Source: Lentibacillus halodurans
GTDB lineage: Bacteria; Bacillota; Bacilli; Bacillales; Amphibacillaceae
Direction of reading: 5' to 3'
DNA: 64,000 bases
Assembly: GCF_900112045.1 (NCBI RefSeq)
Contig: NZ_FOJW01000009.1
Location: forward strand, 121,144-185,143
This document shows, in pieces, positions 1 through 9,990 of the stretch (positions are counted from its first letter, which is position 1; each line of letters starts with the position of its first letter). The position numbers and the translations under genes were made by a program. The notes under the pieces are model-generated. The model ran no database searches. It had not been told where the DNA came from and worked only from the letters and a program-made list of their open reading frames with translations.

Positions 1-2009
1 TTAAAGGTATTGGAGAAAAATTTGCTGAAGATTTGGGGGAAATGGGCATCCATACCGTGGAAGATCTGCTTTATTATTTCCCCTCCCGCTATGATGTATT
101 TGAAATCAAACCGCTTAATGAATTAATTCATGAGGATAAGGTCACCATCGAGGGAAGGATTGTCCATGAGCCTTCCCTTACTTTTTATGGAAAGAAAAAA
201 TCAAGGCTTTCATTTAATGTAGAAGTGGAGCATGTTGCAGTTAAGGCAGTCATGTTCAATCGGGCATTTGCCAAAAAGCAGCTGAGTTCCGGAGACACTG
301 TAACATTAACGGGAAAATGGGATGCGCACCGACTGCAAATAACGGTAAGCAATTATAAAAAAGGCCCGGCAAATGAACTGGCAGCCATCCAGCCGATGTA
401 TTCACTGAAAGGTGATGTGACCAATTACAAGCTGAAGAAAGCAGTCGGAAACGCCCTCAAAACATATCAGCATGAAATAGATGAGCTTCTCCCGGATCGC
501 TACTTGGAGTCCTATAAATTGCCGGATCGTTCCACTGCAGTCAGCACTATGCATTTTCCTGAAAGCAGAATGGATCTGAAACATGCCAGACGGCGATTTA
601 CATATGAGGAGTTTTTACTGTTCCAGCTTAAAATGCAGTTATTAAGGAAAATTAAACGGGAATCAACCAGTGGGAATGCCCAGCATTATGAATCGGCGAC
701 CCTTAACGAATTTGTGAACAGCTTTCCTTTTTCCTTCACAACTGCTCAGCAGAAGGCACTGAACCAGATATTGGCCGATATGAAATCACCATACAGGATG
801 AGCCGCTTGCTGCAGGGAGATGTAGGATCAGGTAAGACAGCCGTTGCAGAGGTATGCCTTTATGCCTCTATTACAGCAGGCAAGCAGGGAGCTTTGATGG
901 TGCCGACCGAAATATTGGCTGAACAACATTTTCAATCATTGCAGGAAACATTCGGTGAAAGAGCCATGATCGTTTTGTTGACCGGATCCGTTAAAGGAAA
1001 AAAGCGGAAAGAGACACTTGCCACTATTGAAAATCATGAAGCAGATATTGTGGTAGGCACGCATGCACTCATCCAGGACGATGTATTTTTTGATGATCTC
1101 GGCTTTGTAATTGTTGATGAGCAGCACCGATTCGGGGTTGAACAACGCCGGGTATTAAGGGAAAAAGGGCTTCACCCTGATGTATTGTTCATGACAGCAA
1201 CTCCGATCCCGAGAACTTTGGCGATTACCGCATTTGGTGACATGGACGTATCCGTCATCGATGAAATGCCATCAGGCCGAAAAGCAATTGAAACATATTG
1301 GGCGAAGGAAAATACATTCGATCGTATCCTGCAATTTATTGGTAAACATGTCCGGCAAGGTGAACAGGCTTATGTAATCTGTCCGCTGATCGAGGAGTCG
1401 GATAAGCTCGATATCCAGAATGCGGTTGATTTGTATCATCAGCTGGAACATTTTTATCAGGGTTCCGTAAAAATAGGACTTTTGCATGGACGGCTTTCAA
1501 CTGATGAAAAGGATCAGGTTATGAAACAGTTTGCCGAAGGAGTTATGGATGTCCTCGTATCAACGACCGTTGTTGAGGTCGGTGTGAATGTAACCAATGC
1601 AACCATTATGGTCATTTATGATGCAGAGCGTTTCGGCCTTTCTCAGTTGCATCAGCTCAGAGGCCGGGTTGGCCGCGGTGAAAAACAAAGCTACTGTATT
1701 TTGATTGCTGATCCAAAGGGTGAAACAGGGAAAGAGCGGATGCGGATTATGACCGAAACAAATAACGGCTTTGCGTTATCTGAACAGGATCTTAAATTGC
1801 GTGGGCCAGGGGATTTTTTCGGAAAAAAACAGAGTGGAATGCCTGAATTTAAGGTAGCAGATATGATCCATGATTACCGGGCACTGGAAACCGCTCGTCA
1901 GGATGCAGAGGAAATCATTGAACATAATATGCTGGAAAATGATCCGGCTTTTCAGCATTTACAGATGGATTTGGAAAATAATTCGGTTTTTTATGAGAAA
2001 TTAGACTAA
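1..2009 (+). CDS. recG: ATP-dependent DNA helicase RecG (5' end outside the window)
   Basis: RecG remodels stalled replication forks and Holliday junctions. The reading frame is open from base 3, before any start codon, and the first residues (KGIGEKFAEDLGEMGIHTVE) match the region a few residues inside known RecG proteins, so only about ten N-terminal residues are missing. In order there are a wedge/OB-type region, Walker A GDVGSGKT near base 816, the DEQH box (VDEQHRFG) near 1110, MTATPIPRT near 1192, and helicase C-domain motifs LLHGRLS and QLRGRVGRG. It precedes fapR, as in Bacillus. A separate promoter and FapR-like site follow it, so it is probably not cotranscribed with the lipid genes. 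Identity is very secure. Confidence 0.97.
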   Translation, partial: KGIGEKFAEDLGEMGIHTVEDLLYYFPSRYDVFEIKPLNELIHEDKVTIEGRIVHEPSLTFYGKKKSRLSFNVEVEHVAVKAVMFNRAFAKKQLSSGDTVTLTGKWDAHRLQITVSNYKKGPANELAAIQPMYSLKGDVTNYKLKKAVGNALKTYQHEIDELLPDRYLESYKLPDRSTAVSTMHFPESRMDLKHARRRFTYEEFLLFQLKMQLLRKIKRESTSGNAQHYESATLNEFVNSFPFSFTTAQQKALNQILADMKSPYRMSRLLQGDVGSGKTAVAEVCLYASITAGKQGALMVPTEILAEQHFQSLQETFGERAMIVLLTGSVKGKKRKETLATIENHEADIVVGTHALIQDDVFFDDLGFVIVDEQHRFGVEQRRVLREKGLHPDVLFMTATPIPRTLAITAFGDMDVSVIDEMPSGRKAIETYWAKENTFDRILQFIGKHVRQGEQAYVICPLIEESDKLDIQNAVDLYHQLEHFYQGSVKIGLLHGRLSTDEKDQVMKQFAEGVMDVLVSTTVVEVGVNVTNATIMVIYDAERFGLSQLHQLRGRVGRGEKQSYCILIADPKGETGKERMRIMTETNNGFALSEQDLKLRGPGDFFGKKQSGMPEFKVADMIHDYRALETARQDAEEIIEHNMLENDPAFQHLQMDLENNSVFYEKLD

Positions 2010-2046
2010 AGAAAATGTTCAAACGTCCGATATAATTTGTGATAAC

Positions 2047-2092
2047 TTGCATATTCAGACTTGGTATTATATATTACTATTAGTACCAAGTC
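2047..2092 (+). promoter_or_regulatory. fapR operon promoter with FapR-like operator
   Basis: TTGCAT (2047-2052), a 17-bp spacer and TATATT (2070-2075) form a sigma-A-type promoter. It overlaps a 9-bp inverted repeat, GACTTGGTA (2058-2066) and TACCAAGTC (2084-2092). The right half contains TTAGTACC, the conserved half of the published FapR operator in Bacillus; the other half matches poorly. The placement over and just after the -10 box suits autorepression of the fapR-plsX-fabD-fabG operon, relieved by malonyl-CoA. The operator call is by motif only. Confidence 0.65.
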
Positions 2093-2191
2093 ATAGGAAT
2101 ACGATATACCATTAATTAACTAAGGGAAAACAATGTTGCCGCCACCATAACTTGGCAAATACCGTGCTTTTCCTATTGGACGGTGCTGTAT

Positions 2192-2785
2192 ATGAAAATC
2201 AGTAAAGTGGAACGACAGCGATTATTAAAAGAAACCATTGAAGCGACACCATTTATAACCGACGAGAAATTAGCGGAAAAATTCAATGTCAGTATACAGA
2301 CGATCAGGCTTGACCGGATGGAACTTTCCATACCGGAACTCCGTGAGCGAATTAAATCTGTAGCCGCATATCAGTGGAACGAGACTGTAAAAGCACTCTC
2401 CCTGGATGAGGTGATCGGAGAAATTATCGATCTGGATCTCGACAGGCGAGCCATTTCGATACTGGAAATTAAAAAAGAACACGTTTTTTCACGGAATAAA
2501 ATTGCCCGCGGGCACCATTTATTTGCGCAGGCAAATTCATTGGCTGTAGCAGTCATTAATGATGAACTTGCGTTGACGGCCAAATCAGAAATTAAGTTTA
2601 CCAGACAGGTTAAAGCCGGTGAGCGAGTTGTTGCCAAGGCATTGGTTAAAGATGTGGATGATAAAGGAATGACAGTGGTTCAAGTGAACAGTTTTGTCGA
2701 CAACGAGAAAGTGTTTACCGGATTATTTCATATGTATCGTTCGAACGATCCAAAAGGGGATATTGGAAATGAAGATAGCAATTGA
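2192..2785 (+). CDS. fapR: Transcription factor FapR, repressor of fatty acid and phospholipid synthesis
   Basis: FapR represses lipid-synthesis genes and releases DNA when it binds malonyl-CoA. The 197-aa product has an N-terminal DeoR-like helix-turn-helix ([13 protein letters not shown]...SIQTIRLDR, residues 17-45) and a C-terminal hotdog domain that binds the effector ([16 protein letters not shown] onward). ATG 2192 is preferred over the in-frame GTG at 2183 because it sits 7 bases after GGACGGTG and the N terminus then matches the family. The 3' end overlaps plsX by 17 bases, showing translational coupling. Length and order are typical. Confidence 0.95.
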   Translation: MKISKVERQRLLKETIEATPFITDEKLAEKFNVSIQTIRLDRMELSIPELRERIKSVAAYQWNETVKALSLDEVIGEIIDLDLDRRAISILEIKKEHVFSRNKIARGHHLFAQANSLAVAVINDELALTAKSEIKFTRQVKAGERVVAKALVKDVDDKGMTVVQVNSFVDNEKVFTGLFHMYRSNDPKGDIGNEDSN

Positions 2786-3770
2786 TGCAATGGGAGGCGA
2801 TCATGCACCAGAGGCGATTGTAAAAGGTGCTGAACAAGCTGTACCCGAGATTGACAATTTGAACATAGCGCTGGTCGGTGATGAAAGTAAAATCAAACCC
2901 TATTTAAACGACCATGATCAGATTGATATAATCCATACAGATGACATCATTACCGCTGATGACGAACCCGTGCGTGCAGTGAGAAGCAAGAAGAATTCGT
3001 CACTAGTAAGGATGGCCAGGGAAGTAAAAGAGAATCGTGCTGATGCCTGTATTTCAGCAGGAAATACCGGTGCCTTGATGAGCGCAGGCTTATTTGTCGT
3101 CGGAAGAATTCGTGGGATCGATCGTCCGGCACTGAGTCCGACACTCCCAACGGTTGACGGAAAAGGCTTTTTGCTGCTGGATGTCGGAGCGAATGTTGAT
3201 GCGAAGGCCCACAACCTTGTTCAATACGCTATCATGGGGTCCATTTATACGAAAAAGGTGCGGTTGGTTGAAAATCCGACTGTAGGACTCCTGAATGTTG
3301 GAACTGAAGAAGGAAAAGGAAATGACCTCACCAAAAAAACATACAATCAATTAAAAGAAGCCCCGGTCAATTTTGTTGGCAATGTGGAAGCACGTGATAT
3401 TTTGACCGGTCCTGCAGATGTAGTCATTACTGATGGGTTCAGTGGAAATATCGCACTGAAAACGATTGAAGGAACAGCAATGACCATGTTTTCGATGCTA
3501 AAAGAAACATTTATGTCATCGGTCAAAACAAAGATTGCTGCCGGCATGGTAAAGTCTGATTTAAAAGGGTTGCAAAGCCAACTGGATTACTCGGAGTATG
3601 GCGGAGCAGGTCTGTTCGGTCTTGCGGCTCCTGTCATTAAAGCACATGGATCATCGAATAGTCGCGCCGTATTCAATGCCATCAAACAAGCATCGCATAT
3701 GGTTGAAAACGATGTGACTGGCACGATTAAAACAACGGTTGAATCGATAGATTGGAATAAGGGGGACTGA
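2769..3770 (+). CDS. plsX: Phosphate acyltransferase PlsX
   Basis: PlsX makes acyl-phosphate from acyl-ACP, the acyl donor for PlsY in the first step of phosphatidic acid synthesis, at the membrane surface. The protein (333 aa) begins [20 protein letters not shown], the family signature, and contains [13 protein letters not shown] and DVGANVD. The start at 2769 is inside the end of fapR, preceded by AAAGGGGAT; the longer frame beginning at 2694 only reads through fapR. It is followed 2 bp later by fabD. Usual length, no anomalies. Confidence 0.97.
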   Translation: MKIAIDAMGGDHAPEAIVKGAEQAVPEIDNLNIALVGDESKIKPYLNDHDQIDIIHTDDIITADDEPVRAVRSKKNSSLVRMAREVKENRADACISAGNTGALMSAGLFVVGRIRGIDRPALSPTLPTVDGKGFLLLDVGANVDAKAHNLVQYAIMGSIYTKKVRLVENPTVGLLNVGTEEGKGNDLTKKTYNQLKEAPVNFVGNVEARDILTGPADVVITDGFSGNIALKTIEGTAMTMFSMLKETFMSSVKTKIAAGMVKSDLKGLQSQLDYSEYGGAGLFGLAAPVIKAHGSSNSRAVFNAIKQASHMVENDVTGTIKTTVESIDWNKGD

Positions 3771-3772
3771 AC

Positions 3773-4714
3773 ATGGCACGTGTCGTATTTTTATTTCCCG
3801 GCCAGGGCTCACAAGCAGTCGGTATGGGAAAAGTATTGTACGATGAATACCCGGAAGTACGGGAATTATTCCGGCGGGCAGATCAGCTTCTGGGAAAAGA
3901 ATTGACTAACCTGATGTTTGAAGGTCCGAAAGAAGAGCTTACCGAAACAGAGAATGCACAGCCGGCATTATTATTGTCTGGAATTGCTGTGCAAAGGCTT
4001 CTCGAAAAGGAAAATATTAAGCCCGTGATGGCTGCAGGCCATAGCCTCGGAGAATACAGTGCACTTGTTGCTGCAGGGGCTATTTCGTTTGAGGATGCCA
4101 TACCGCTCGTTGCTACCCGTGGAAGGTTAATGGAAGAAGCTTTTCCTAAAGGGAAGGGTTCTATGGCAGCGGTGCTGGGCATGTCGCAAGCTGATATCGA
4201 ACAGACACTGGATCAGTTAAATGATGATGAAATTGTTGATATCGCCAATCTGAACTGCCCAGGACAGATTGTTATTTCTGGTTCAAAAGAAGGCATTGAT
4301 GCAGCTGCGGGTCTTTTAAAAGAAAATGGTGCCAAACGGGTTTTACCTTTGAATGTGAGCGGTCCTTTCCATTCCAGATTGATGAAACCGGCTAATGAGG
4401 AATTTGCACAAGAACTGGACGGGGTAACATTCAATAGTAACGACTTCCCGGTTTATGCCAACGTGACGGCTGAACCTGTAACGGATAAGAATGACGCAAA
4501 AGATTTGTTAATCCGACAGCTGTACTCACCAGTCCGGTTTGAGGAATCTATCCGTCATATGCTGAATGAAGGTGTTGATGCCTTCGTCGAGCTCGGAACA
4601 GGAAAAGTATTGAGCGGCCTTGTGCGGAAAATTGATCGCAAAGCCAAAACATTTGCTGTACAGGATTTGGATTCATTGAATGAGTTTTTAACATGGTATA
4701 GGGAGGAATCCTAA
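3773..4714 (+). CDS. fabD: Malonyl-CoA:ACP transacylase FabD
   Basis: FabD moves malonyl from CoA to acyl carrier protein to supply extender units for fatty acid synthesis. The nucleophile motif GHSLGEYSA places the catalytic serine at residue 91; R117 and H200 (GPFHSR) are the other expected active-site residues, and the N-terminal FPGQGSQ loop is present. It is 313 aa, normal for the family. The gene sits 2 bp after plsX with GGGGGA as ribosome binding site, and its stop codon overlaps the fabG start (TAATG). Confidence 0.97.
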   Translation: MARVVFLFPGQGSQAVGMGKVLYDEYPEVRELFRRADQLLGKELTNLMFEGPKEELTETENAQPALLLSGIAVQRLLEKENIKPVMAAGHSLGEYSALVAAGAISFEDAIPLVATRGRLMEEAFPKGKGSMAAVLGMSQADIEQTLDQLNDDEIVDIANLNCPGQIVISGSKEGIDAAAGLLKENGAKRVLPLNVSGPFHSRLMKPANEEFAQELDGVTFNSNDFPVYANVTAEPVTDKNDAKDLLIRQLYSPVRFEESIRHMLNEGVDAFVELGTGKVLSGLVRKIDRKAKTFAVQDLDSLNEFLTWYREES

Positions 4715-5454
4715 TGCTCAAAGGAAAAAATGCACTCGTAACCGGTGCCTCTCGCGGAATCGGCCGTGCGATAGCCCTGGAACTTGCAAAGCAGGGAGCA
4801 AATGTCGCGGTCAATTATTCGGGCAGTGAAGACAGGGCACAATCCGTTGTTGAAGAAGTCAGGCAAAAAGGTGTAGAATCGTTTAAGATCCAGGCCAATG
4901 TTGCAGATGAACAAGAATCGAAAGCAATGGTCAAACAAGTTGTCAGCGATTTTGGCAGCTTGGATATTTTAGTGAATAATGCGGGTATCAATCGGGATAA
5001 CTTATTAATGCGGATGAAAGAAGATGAATTCGATCAGGTGATTGATACGAATCTTAAAGGGGTCTTTCAATGCACGAAAGCCGTCTCCAGGCAGATGATG
5101 AAACAGAAAGGCGGACGGATCGTCAATGTTTCATCGGTTGTCGGCGTCAGCGGCAACGCCGGACAGGCTAACTATACGGCTGCCAAAGCAGGTGTCATTG
5201 GGCTGACAAAATCGACAGCAAAGGAATTCGCATCACGTAACATACTGGTCAATGCCGTTGCACCCGGTTTTATCTCAACTGATATGACGGATGCCCTGAC
5301 AGAGGAACAAAAAGAGGGCATGCTGTCACTGATACCGTTGGAAAAATTGGGTGAACCAGAAGATGTAGCACGCGTTGTCCGTTTTCTGGCTTCCGATGAT
5401 GCAAATTATATTACTGGACAGACAATCCATATCGACGGTGGCATGGTGATGTAG
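4714..5454 (+). CDS. fabG: 3-oxoacyl-ACP reductase FabG
   Basis: FabG reduces 3-oxoacyl-ACP with NADPH in the elongation cycle. This 246-aa short-chain dehydrogenase has the cofactor motif TGASRGIG (10-17), the NNAG motif (88-91), and the catalytic triad S141, Y154 and K158 (YTAAK). It ends with IDGGMVM, typical of bacterial FabG. It is translationally coupled to fabD by a 1-bp overlap and followed 92 bp later by acpP, completing the plsX-fabD-fabG-acpP cluster. Confidence 0.97.
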   Translation: MLKGKNALVTGASRGIGRAIALELAKQGANVAVNYSGSEDRAQSVVEEVRQKGVESFKIQANVADEQESKAMVKQVVSDFGSLDILVNNAGINRDNLLMRMKEDEFDQVIDTNLKGVFQCTKAVSRQMMKQKGGRIVNVSSVVGVSGNAGQANYTAAKAGVIGLTKSTAKEFASRNILVNAVAPGFISTDMTDALTEEQKEGMLSLIPLEKLGEPEDVARVVRFLASDDANYITGQTIHIDGGMVM

Positions 5455-5546
5455 AACAGAAATGGGGCGGAAGATCGATTTTTGATGAAATCGGTGACTC
5501 AACCGGTTCAAATCATATTATACTAATTGAAAGGGGGTGACGAATC

Positions 5547-5783
5547 ATGGCAGACGTTTTCGATAAAGTAAAAGAAATTATTGTAGATAAACTTGAAGTG
5601 GAAGAACCACAAGTGACCATGGAAGCATCTTTCAAAGATGACCTTGAGGCTGATTCACTTGATGTGGTTGAACTTGTTATGGAACTTGAAGATGAATTTG
5701 ACATGGAAATCGCTGATGAGGAAGCCGAAAAAATCAACACGGTTGGTGATGCTGTTAATTACATAAACAGCAATCAATCCTGA
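5547..5783 (+). CDS. acpP: Acyl carrier protein
   Basis: ACP carries growing acyl chains on a 4'-phosphopantetheine arm. The 78-aa acidic protein has the attachment motif DSLDVVEL with the modified serine at residue 37. A strong ribosome binding site (AAAGGGGGTGA) precedes ATG 5547, in keeping with the high expression of ACP. An intrinsic terminator follows directly. ACP serves FabD, FabG and PlsX encoded just upstream. Confidence 0.97.
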   Translation: MADVFDKVKEIIVDKLEVEEPQVTMEASFKDDLEADSLDVVELVMELEDEFDMEIADEEAEKINTVGDAVNYINSNQS

Positions 5784-5797
5784 CTTTATATAGCTGA

Positions 5798-5828
5798 AGT
5801 CCCGCACCATGCGGGGCTTTCTGTTATT
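5798..5828 (+). terminator. Intrinsic terminator after acpP
   Basis: A hairpin with CCCGC/GCGGG core and flanking pairs (loop ACCAT) is followed by a short U-rich run. It separates acpP from rnc, probably leaking partly into rnc as in related genomes. Confidence 0.7.
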
Positions 5829-5877
5829 TCAGCGTCTGCAAAATAAATCTATCTTCGTTTGAGTGGTGATCATCGAC

Positions 5878-6561
5878 ATGAATATTTCACAGCTGGAAAA
5901 ACAGTTAGGCATAACATTTAATGATCAAGACTTGCTTAAGCAAGCTTTCACACATTCATCTTATGTGAATGAGCATCGGGATAAACATTTTTCGGATAAT
6001 GAACGGTTGGAATTTTTGGGTGATGCCGTTTTGGAACTGGGGGTATCCCAATATTTATACAAGCAAAAGGAACGATTGGCAGAAGGGGATTTGACCAAAT
6101 TACGCGCTTCAATTGTATGTGAACCGTCTCTTGTTGAATTTTCGCGGGAGCTGAATTTTGGTGCCTATCTATTGCTTGGCAGAGGTGAGGAACAGTCAGG
6201 CGGCCGCGAACGTCCTGCGATACTGGCAGATGTGTTTGAAGCGTTCCTGGGCGCATTGTATTTGGATCAGGGATACGATGTCGTCATTCAATTCCTGAAA
6301 AAATATGTCTATCCGAAAATAACGACAGGTGCTTTTTCGCATGCGATGGATTATAAAAGCAAATTGCAGGAACATGTCCAGCAGCACCGCAATCACAGTA
6401 TTGACTATGTGATTGCAGATGAAAAAGGCCCGTCTCACGACAAAGAATTCGTTGCCAGGGTGATTATCAATGGCAATATCTCTGGCGAGGGAACAGGCCA
6501 TACTAAAAAAGAAGCTGAACAGCGTGCTGCCAAGCATGCGCTGGATTCGTTGGGTGATTAA
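5878..6561 (+). CDS. rnc: Ribonuclease III
   Basis: RNase III cleaves double-stranded RNA in rRNA precursors, mRNAs and antisense duplexes. The catalytic signature [12 protein letters not shown] lies at residues 41-52, with the second acidic cluster around [15 protein letters not shown]. The C-terminal third is a double-stranded RNA-binding domain ([11 protein letters not shown] to [13 protein letters not shown]). ATG 5878 is preferred over GTG 5863, giving 227 aa and the usual N terminus. In Bacillus smc follows rnc closely; here a terminator and about 9 kb of accessory DNA intervene. Confidence 0.96.
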   Translation: MNISQLEKQLGITFNDQDLLKQAFTHSSYVNEHRDKHFSDNERLEFLGDAVLELGVSQYLYKQKERLAEGDLTKLRASIVCEPSLVEFSRELNFGAYLLLGRGEEQSGGRERPAILADVFEAFLGALYLDQGYDVVIQFLKKYVYPKITTGAFSHAMDYKSKLQEHVQQHRNHSIDYVIADEKGPSHDKEFVARVIINGNISGEGTGHTKKEAEQRAAKHALDSLGD

Positions 6562-6565
6562 CATT

Positions 6566-6606
6566 GAAAAGGCTGTATGCTTGTGGAATGAGCACCAGCC
6601 TTTTTC
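6566..6606 (+). terminator. Intrinsic terminator after rnc
   Basis: AAAAGGCTG (6567-6575) pairs with CAGCCTTTTT (6596-6605), with an inner TGCT/AGCA pairing in the loop. It closes the acpP-rnc transcript and cuts off the accessory patch that follows. Confidence 0.75.
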
Positions 6607-7152
6607 AGATGTTGTTCATGATAAATTTTCTTATATTTTCCCACTTTTAATGGCTAGTCACATATTATCCTCATTAATCTCTAATTCAAAGAGATATCTT
6701 GTTTGGACACCAAAATCTGTTAAGTTGACAATCGCTTAATATTTCATTAAACGTTGTCAGATATTTGGTATAAAATTTATGTAATAGACCAATATTATGT
6801 ATTTTCTTGATTACACCGCGATTGTATTAACGAACAAAATAAAGAACCTATGGCAAGAAATGGAATTTTAGGGAAGATGCAAATATTTTCATATATACAT
6901 AGAAAATAATAAAATTGTACATCAATTAAAATTGGGTAGTAGAACTGATAAAGTTGAAGAATTCCTAAAGGTATAGGTGTAAAAAGTGCAGGTTCGCTTA
7001 TCCATTCACAGTTTTACGCAAATAGCCGCTAATAGGAATAAGTGTTAACGCTCAAACGGCTTATTTCTTGAAATAACTTATTGTAAAGATAACCCAAATT
7101 CGAGATGATTAGTGTAATGTTTTAATCTAGAGTGTATAGTCCGGGGATTCTT
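6607..7152. other. Gene-free stretch at the left edge of the rnc-smc accessory patch
   Basis: No convincing gene in about 550 bp of AT-rich DNA. Stop codons interrupt all frames; a short frame around 6900-6975 (HQLKLGSRTDKVEEFLK) could be a remnant of a coding sequence. One copy of the dispersed TTACGCAA...GCCGC repeat lies at 7013-7055. Confidence 0.5.
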
Positions 7153-7461
7153 ATGAATGAAATTTTGTGGGGCGATGTTATATTTCAGCTAGTGTTTCTT
7201 ATTGTTTTTATAGTGATTGCTGCATTAATTGTGTTAGCCATACGTACACATTCAAAACGGTCTAAACAAATGGATAGGTCTGTTACAAATATAATTACCA
7301 CTATAGTGATTTTATTGGCACTTTTGTTTGTTCTTGAATTTATAGGAGTAAATATATCATACTTAGTTCCAAAATTAATAGAATGGGCTACGAAATTCAT
7401 TCTTCCTTGGGTACTATTATATTGGTTTATAAGACTTATTAAAAGTCTGGAGAAAAGATAA
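7153..7461 (+). CDS. Small predicted membrane protein of unknown function
   Basis: I do not recognise a family. The 102-aa product has two or three hydrophobic segments (residues about 9-32, 49-70 and 82-97) separated by a basic loop (RTHSKRSKQMDR), and a basic C-terminal tail (IKSLEKR). ATG 7153 has GGGG 7 bases upstream; an in-frame GTG at 7132 is a weaker choice. It lies in a run of small membrane genes, several of them frameshifted, so its own function may also be lost. Confidence 0.5.
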   Translation: MNEILWGDVIFQLVFLIVFIVIAALIVLAIRTHSKRSKQMDRSVTNIITTIVILLALLFVLEFIGVNISYLVPKLIEWATKFILPWVLLYWFIRLIKSLEKR

Positions 7462-7513
7462 GTCGTATTCTATTGGCGCTTATCTCGAAAATACATATGA
7501 GAGGGAATTATTG

Positions 7514-7707
7514 ATGGATTTGATAGAAGTTCTGAATTTAATAATCATTGCAGTAGTTATTATGGCAATATTCACCATTTTTTTGCTCGTTTTTTCCTTG
7601 AGGTTCGCTAAGTCATCAAATAACATGCGAAAGAAAATCTGGAAATACAAAAAGAAATGCTAAACGAAATTAAGGTGCTAAGAAGAAATTCGAATTCCAA
7701 AGGTTAA
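7514..7707 (+). pseudogene. Frameshifted small membrane protein with coiled tail (DUF4083-like)
   Basis: A good ribosome binding site (GAGGGAA) precedes ATG 7514. The first frame gives a hydrophobic segment then RFAKSSNNM and stops at 7663 after a nonsense-like tail. Another frame from about 7629 reads AKENLEIQKEMLNEIKVLRR to a stop at 7707, exactly the charged coil expected after this kind of membrane anchor. A single-base indel near 7620-7632 joins them. The resemblance to DUF4083-type proteins is from memory and moderate. Confidence 0.5.
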
Positions 7708-7823
7708 AGGTACACAAACAGGTGCACTTCAGGAGTAAAGATTGCGCTCTATAATTATAAATCTGGTCAAATTGTGTTGTAACAAATCGGGTTTTTGTTA
7801 AATTCCTGAAAGGGGCTAGTAAG

Positions 7824-8072
7824 ATGGATATATTTATCCCCGTTGGCTTAGGCTTTATCATAAATTTACTGATTTTTATTATCGCTAAGAGTCTAAAACG
7901 AACAAATGATACATCATTATTAATTTGCATAATTGCTTTTTTCATTGTGCTTATTACATCTCTTGTTATTGGGAGATGGAAGGGTCTGGGTATAGGTGTA
8001 CTCAGTATTGGTATGCTCATATCCATATTTATTATCAAAATCTCTATGATAATAAATCCTCGCAAAGGCTAA
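7824..8072 (+). CDS. YesK-like small membrane protein
   Basis: The 82-aa product is almost entirely three hydrophobic helices (about residues 5-22, 32-49 and 55-76) with a central GRWKGLGIG turn, the layout of the YesK-like family of Bacillus membrane proteins, whose function is unknown. AAAGGGG lies about 8 bases before ATG 7824. The next gene looks like a decayed relative, suggesting a tandem pair. Confidence 0.5.
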   Translation: MDIFIPVGLGFIINLLIFIIAKSLKRTNDTSLLICIIAFFIVLITSLVIGRWKGLGIGVLSIGMLISIFIIKISMIINPRKG

Positions 8073-8115
8073 TATTTGGTATTCAATCAACGGCGCTATT
8101 AAAGGGGGGGATTGG

Positions 8116-8363
8116 ATGACACCTTGGACTGCTGGTGTTTGCTGTAGGGTTAGTAGTGGGTGGATTAGCCTATGCAATTTATAGTATGTTTGCCAAAAAG
8201 CCGATAGGTCTATATATCTCCACAGTTGTCCATATTGTTTTGGGAATTTTATCACTTCCTTCAAATTGGGTTATATGTATTGGGGTTAGTCGTCCTTGAA
8301 TTAATCGTAGGAATTATAATAAACGAAAGTGGAATTATTAGATTAGAAAAGCAATTCATATAA
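8116..8363 (+). pseudogene. Decayed YesK-like membrane gene
   Basis: A strong ribosome binding site (AAAGGGGGGG, 8101-8110) precedes ATG 8116, but that frame stops after about 19 codons. Hydrophobic coding sequence continues in a second frame (LVFAVGLVVGGLAYAIY) to about 8270, then in a third (LYVLGLVVLELIVGIIINE) to TAA 8363. Two indels are needed to read it through. Confidence 0.5.
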
Positions 8364-8365
8364 CA

Positions 8366-8534
8366 AATATTATATTACTTTTTGGTTTATTAGTATTTAA
8401 CTTTTTTTGCTTATCTTGGTATGCATTTTACTCCACCAAATGAGCCTTATACGGCAGAATATATCTTTTTAGCTAGTTTTTATCTAATTTGGGGAGTTTT
8501 TTTATTATCTACAATTAAAACTAAATTCTTTTAA
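8366..8534 (+). pseudogene. Decayed small membrane gene
   Basis: A hydrophobic frame (ILLFGLLVFNFF) breaks in a run of T residues near 8400-8407; the other frame continues as AYLGMHFTPPNEPYTAEY and a second hydrophobic segment to TAA 8534. A one-base slip in the T-run explains the break. No intact start is visible. The remainder to 8794 contains one copy of the dispersed GGGCGC repeat (8671-8705) and nothing else supportable. Confidence 0.4.
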
Positions 8535-8794
8535 AAATTTTCTGATCTTCATTATCCTAGAATTGCTTTTCTTTTTAGCCTGGGGTTCATGTGGGCATAC
8601 AATACTAGAAACTTTGATTGAGTAAGCTATGTTATAACTTATTAAAGTAAATATAAAAGTTAATCCTCAATTAACGGGGCGCTAATCAAGAATGAGTATT
8701 AGTCCATAAATTAAACGTAAGATCACACTGCAGGGTAAAAAAGGAGAATTATAAAGTTAAGTAGAAATTATTATTTGTATCAAACATTAATCAA

Positions 8795-9119
8795 ATGGAG
8801 GGCGTAACATTAAGTAAATTCGGGTTGTACAACAAGTTTACTGCTGTTGAAGGTAGACGTGATTCCTTAGCAAAACTGTTGTCCGAAGCTTCAAAGTCAA
8901 TGGAGAAATTGGATGAGTGCGAATTATATGTTGTAAGCCTAGCTGATGAGTGATGCCATTTATGTTTATGAGGTTTGGTCCAGCGAGGAAGCTCATCAAG
9001 CTTCTTTATCAATGGAAGCAAGTCAACGACTAATTCAAAATGCGAAACCGATATTTGCAGTATTGGAATTTCATACCTATAGGTGGAAAAGAAGGCATTT
9101 CAACCTCACAAAATTATAG
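8795..9119 (+). pseudogene. Frameshifted antibiotic-biosynthesis/quinol monooxygenase (ABM) family gene
   Basis: ABM proteins are small ferredoxin-like-fold oxygenases. The first frame reads FGLYNKFTAVEGRRDSLAKL ... ELYVVSLADE and stops at 8953. The next frame carries on with DAIYVYEVWSSEEAHQASL and PIFAVLEF, the usual second half of the family, to TAG 9119. A single-base change around 8940-8955 disables it. Identification rests on the typical YEVW...EAHQ pattern. Confidence 0.6.
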
Positions 9120-9276
9120 CGATTGAGACAAACTGAAAAAGATGTTTCAACTTCTTCAACTAAAGGGTGCTTTTCTTGAATAAGAAGGTACCCATTCATT
9201 ATATTGATGGAAATTTGTTTATCGAAAATCCCTTATTCCACTTTTTCGAGGGGATGGCCAGAGACACCCAATATAA

Positions 9277-9312
9277 AAATTGTGAATTCCAAACACTTGG
9301 AATTCACAATTT
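9277..9312 (-). terminator. Intrinsic terminator of the DJ-1/PfpI gene
   Basis: A perfect 16-bp inverted repeat (9277-9292 and 9297-9312, 4-base loop) lies just past the stop codon of the minus-strand gene, followed on the minus strand by a T-rich run. It could also stop + strand transcription from the decayed genes. Confidence 0.8.
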
Positions 9313-9324
9313 GCTACTTTTTGT

Positions 9325-9990
9325 TTAGCTTTCCAGTGCTTTGATGACTTTTTCAGCTGTGCTTTGGCTAGACATTGGATTTTGCCCGGTAGCCAAATGA
9401 CCGTCACGAACTGAAAAATCTGTCCAATCATCACCACGGACAAACTCAGCACCTTTTTCTCGTAGTTTAGATTCAAGTAAAAATGGCATATGTTGATCTA
9501 AACTCATATCTTTTTCTTCGCTATCAGTAAAAGCGCTCACCTTTTTGCCTTCCACAAGTGGTGTACCGTCTTTATAGGTAACGTTGACGAGTCCTGCTGG
9601 TCCGTGGCAGACAGAGCCGATTACACGGTTATCTTCGGCAAACTGTTGGAGAACATATTGCAGTGTTTCGCTGGTTGGAAAATCAAACATTGTACCATGT
9701 CCGCCAGGAAGAAAGATAGCGTCAAAACCATGTGCATCATCTTTACTTAGTTTCACTGTATTTTTTAATTCTTCCTCGGCCGCCTGCCATTCTTCGTTTT
9801 TCTCTTCCGGTATGCTGTTTGGATCTAGTGCAACCTCACCGCCATCGATACTGGTTAGTTTAATGTCATAGCCGTTGGCTTTAAAAACGTTATAAGGAAC
9901 TGCGAACTCTTCTAGCCAAAGGCCTGTTTTGTGATCATCCGTTATTTTTGTATGATTCGTGACGACCATAAGAATTTGTTTATGTGCCAT
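9325..9990 (-). CDS. DJ-1/PfpI-family type 1 glutamine amidotransferase-like protein (Hsp31/glyoxalase III-like)
   Basis: The family includes glyoxalase III/deglycase-type stress proteins and chaperones; the exact activity here is unknown. The 221-aa protein has the nucleophile elbow GSVCHGPAGL with C128 and H129, the LPGGHGT loop (residues 94-100), and a glutamate-rich WLEEFAVPY segment (25-33) that fits the Hsp31-like subgroup. ATG at 9990 is chosen because GGAGG lies just upstream and the protein then begins MAHKQILMVVTN; the longer frame to 10068 has no such site. It stands alone on the minus strand beside the IS21 remnant. Confidence 0.85.
   Translation of the reverse strand: MAHKQILMVVTNHTKITDDHKTGLWLEEFAVPYNVFKANGYDIKLTSIDGGEVALDPNSIPEEKNEEWQAAEEELKNTVKLSKDDAHGFDAIFLPGGHGTMFDFPTSETLQYVLQQFAEDNRVIGSVCHGPAGLVNVTYKDGTPLVEGKKVSAFTDSEEKDMSLDQHMPFLLESKLREKGAEFVRGDDWTDFSVRDGHLATGQNPMSSQSTAEKVIKALES

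Noticed and set aside
6470..6739. 89-codon frame overlapping the end of rnc
   Set aside because: It runs through the rnc terminator hairpin and lacks a ribosome binding site.
7670..8264. Minus-strand frames of 114-131 codons opposite the small membrane genes
   Set aside because: They overlap better-supported + strand genes with good ribosome binding sites and show no protein features.
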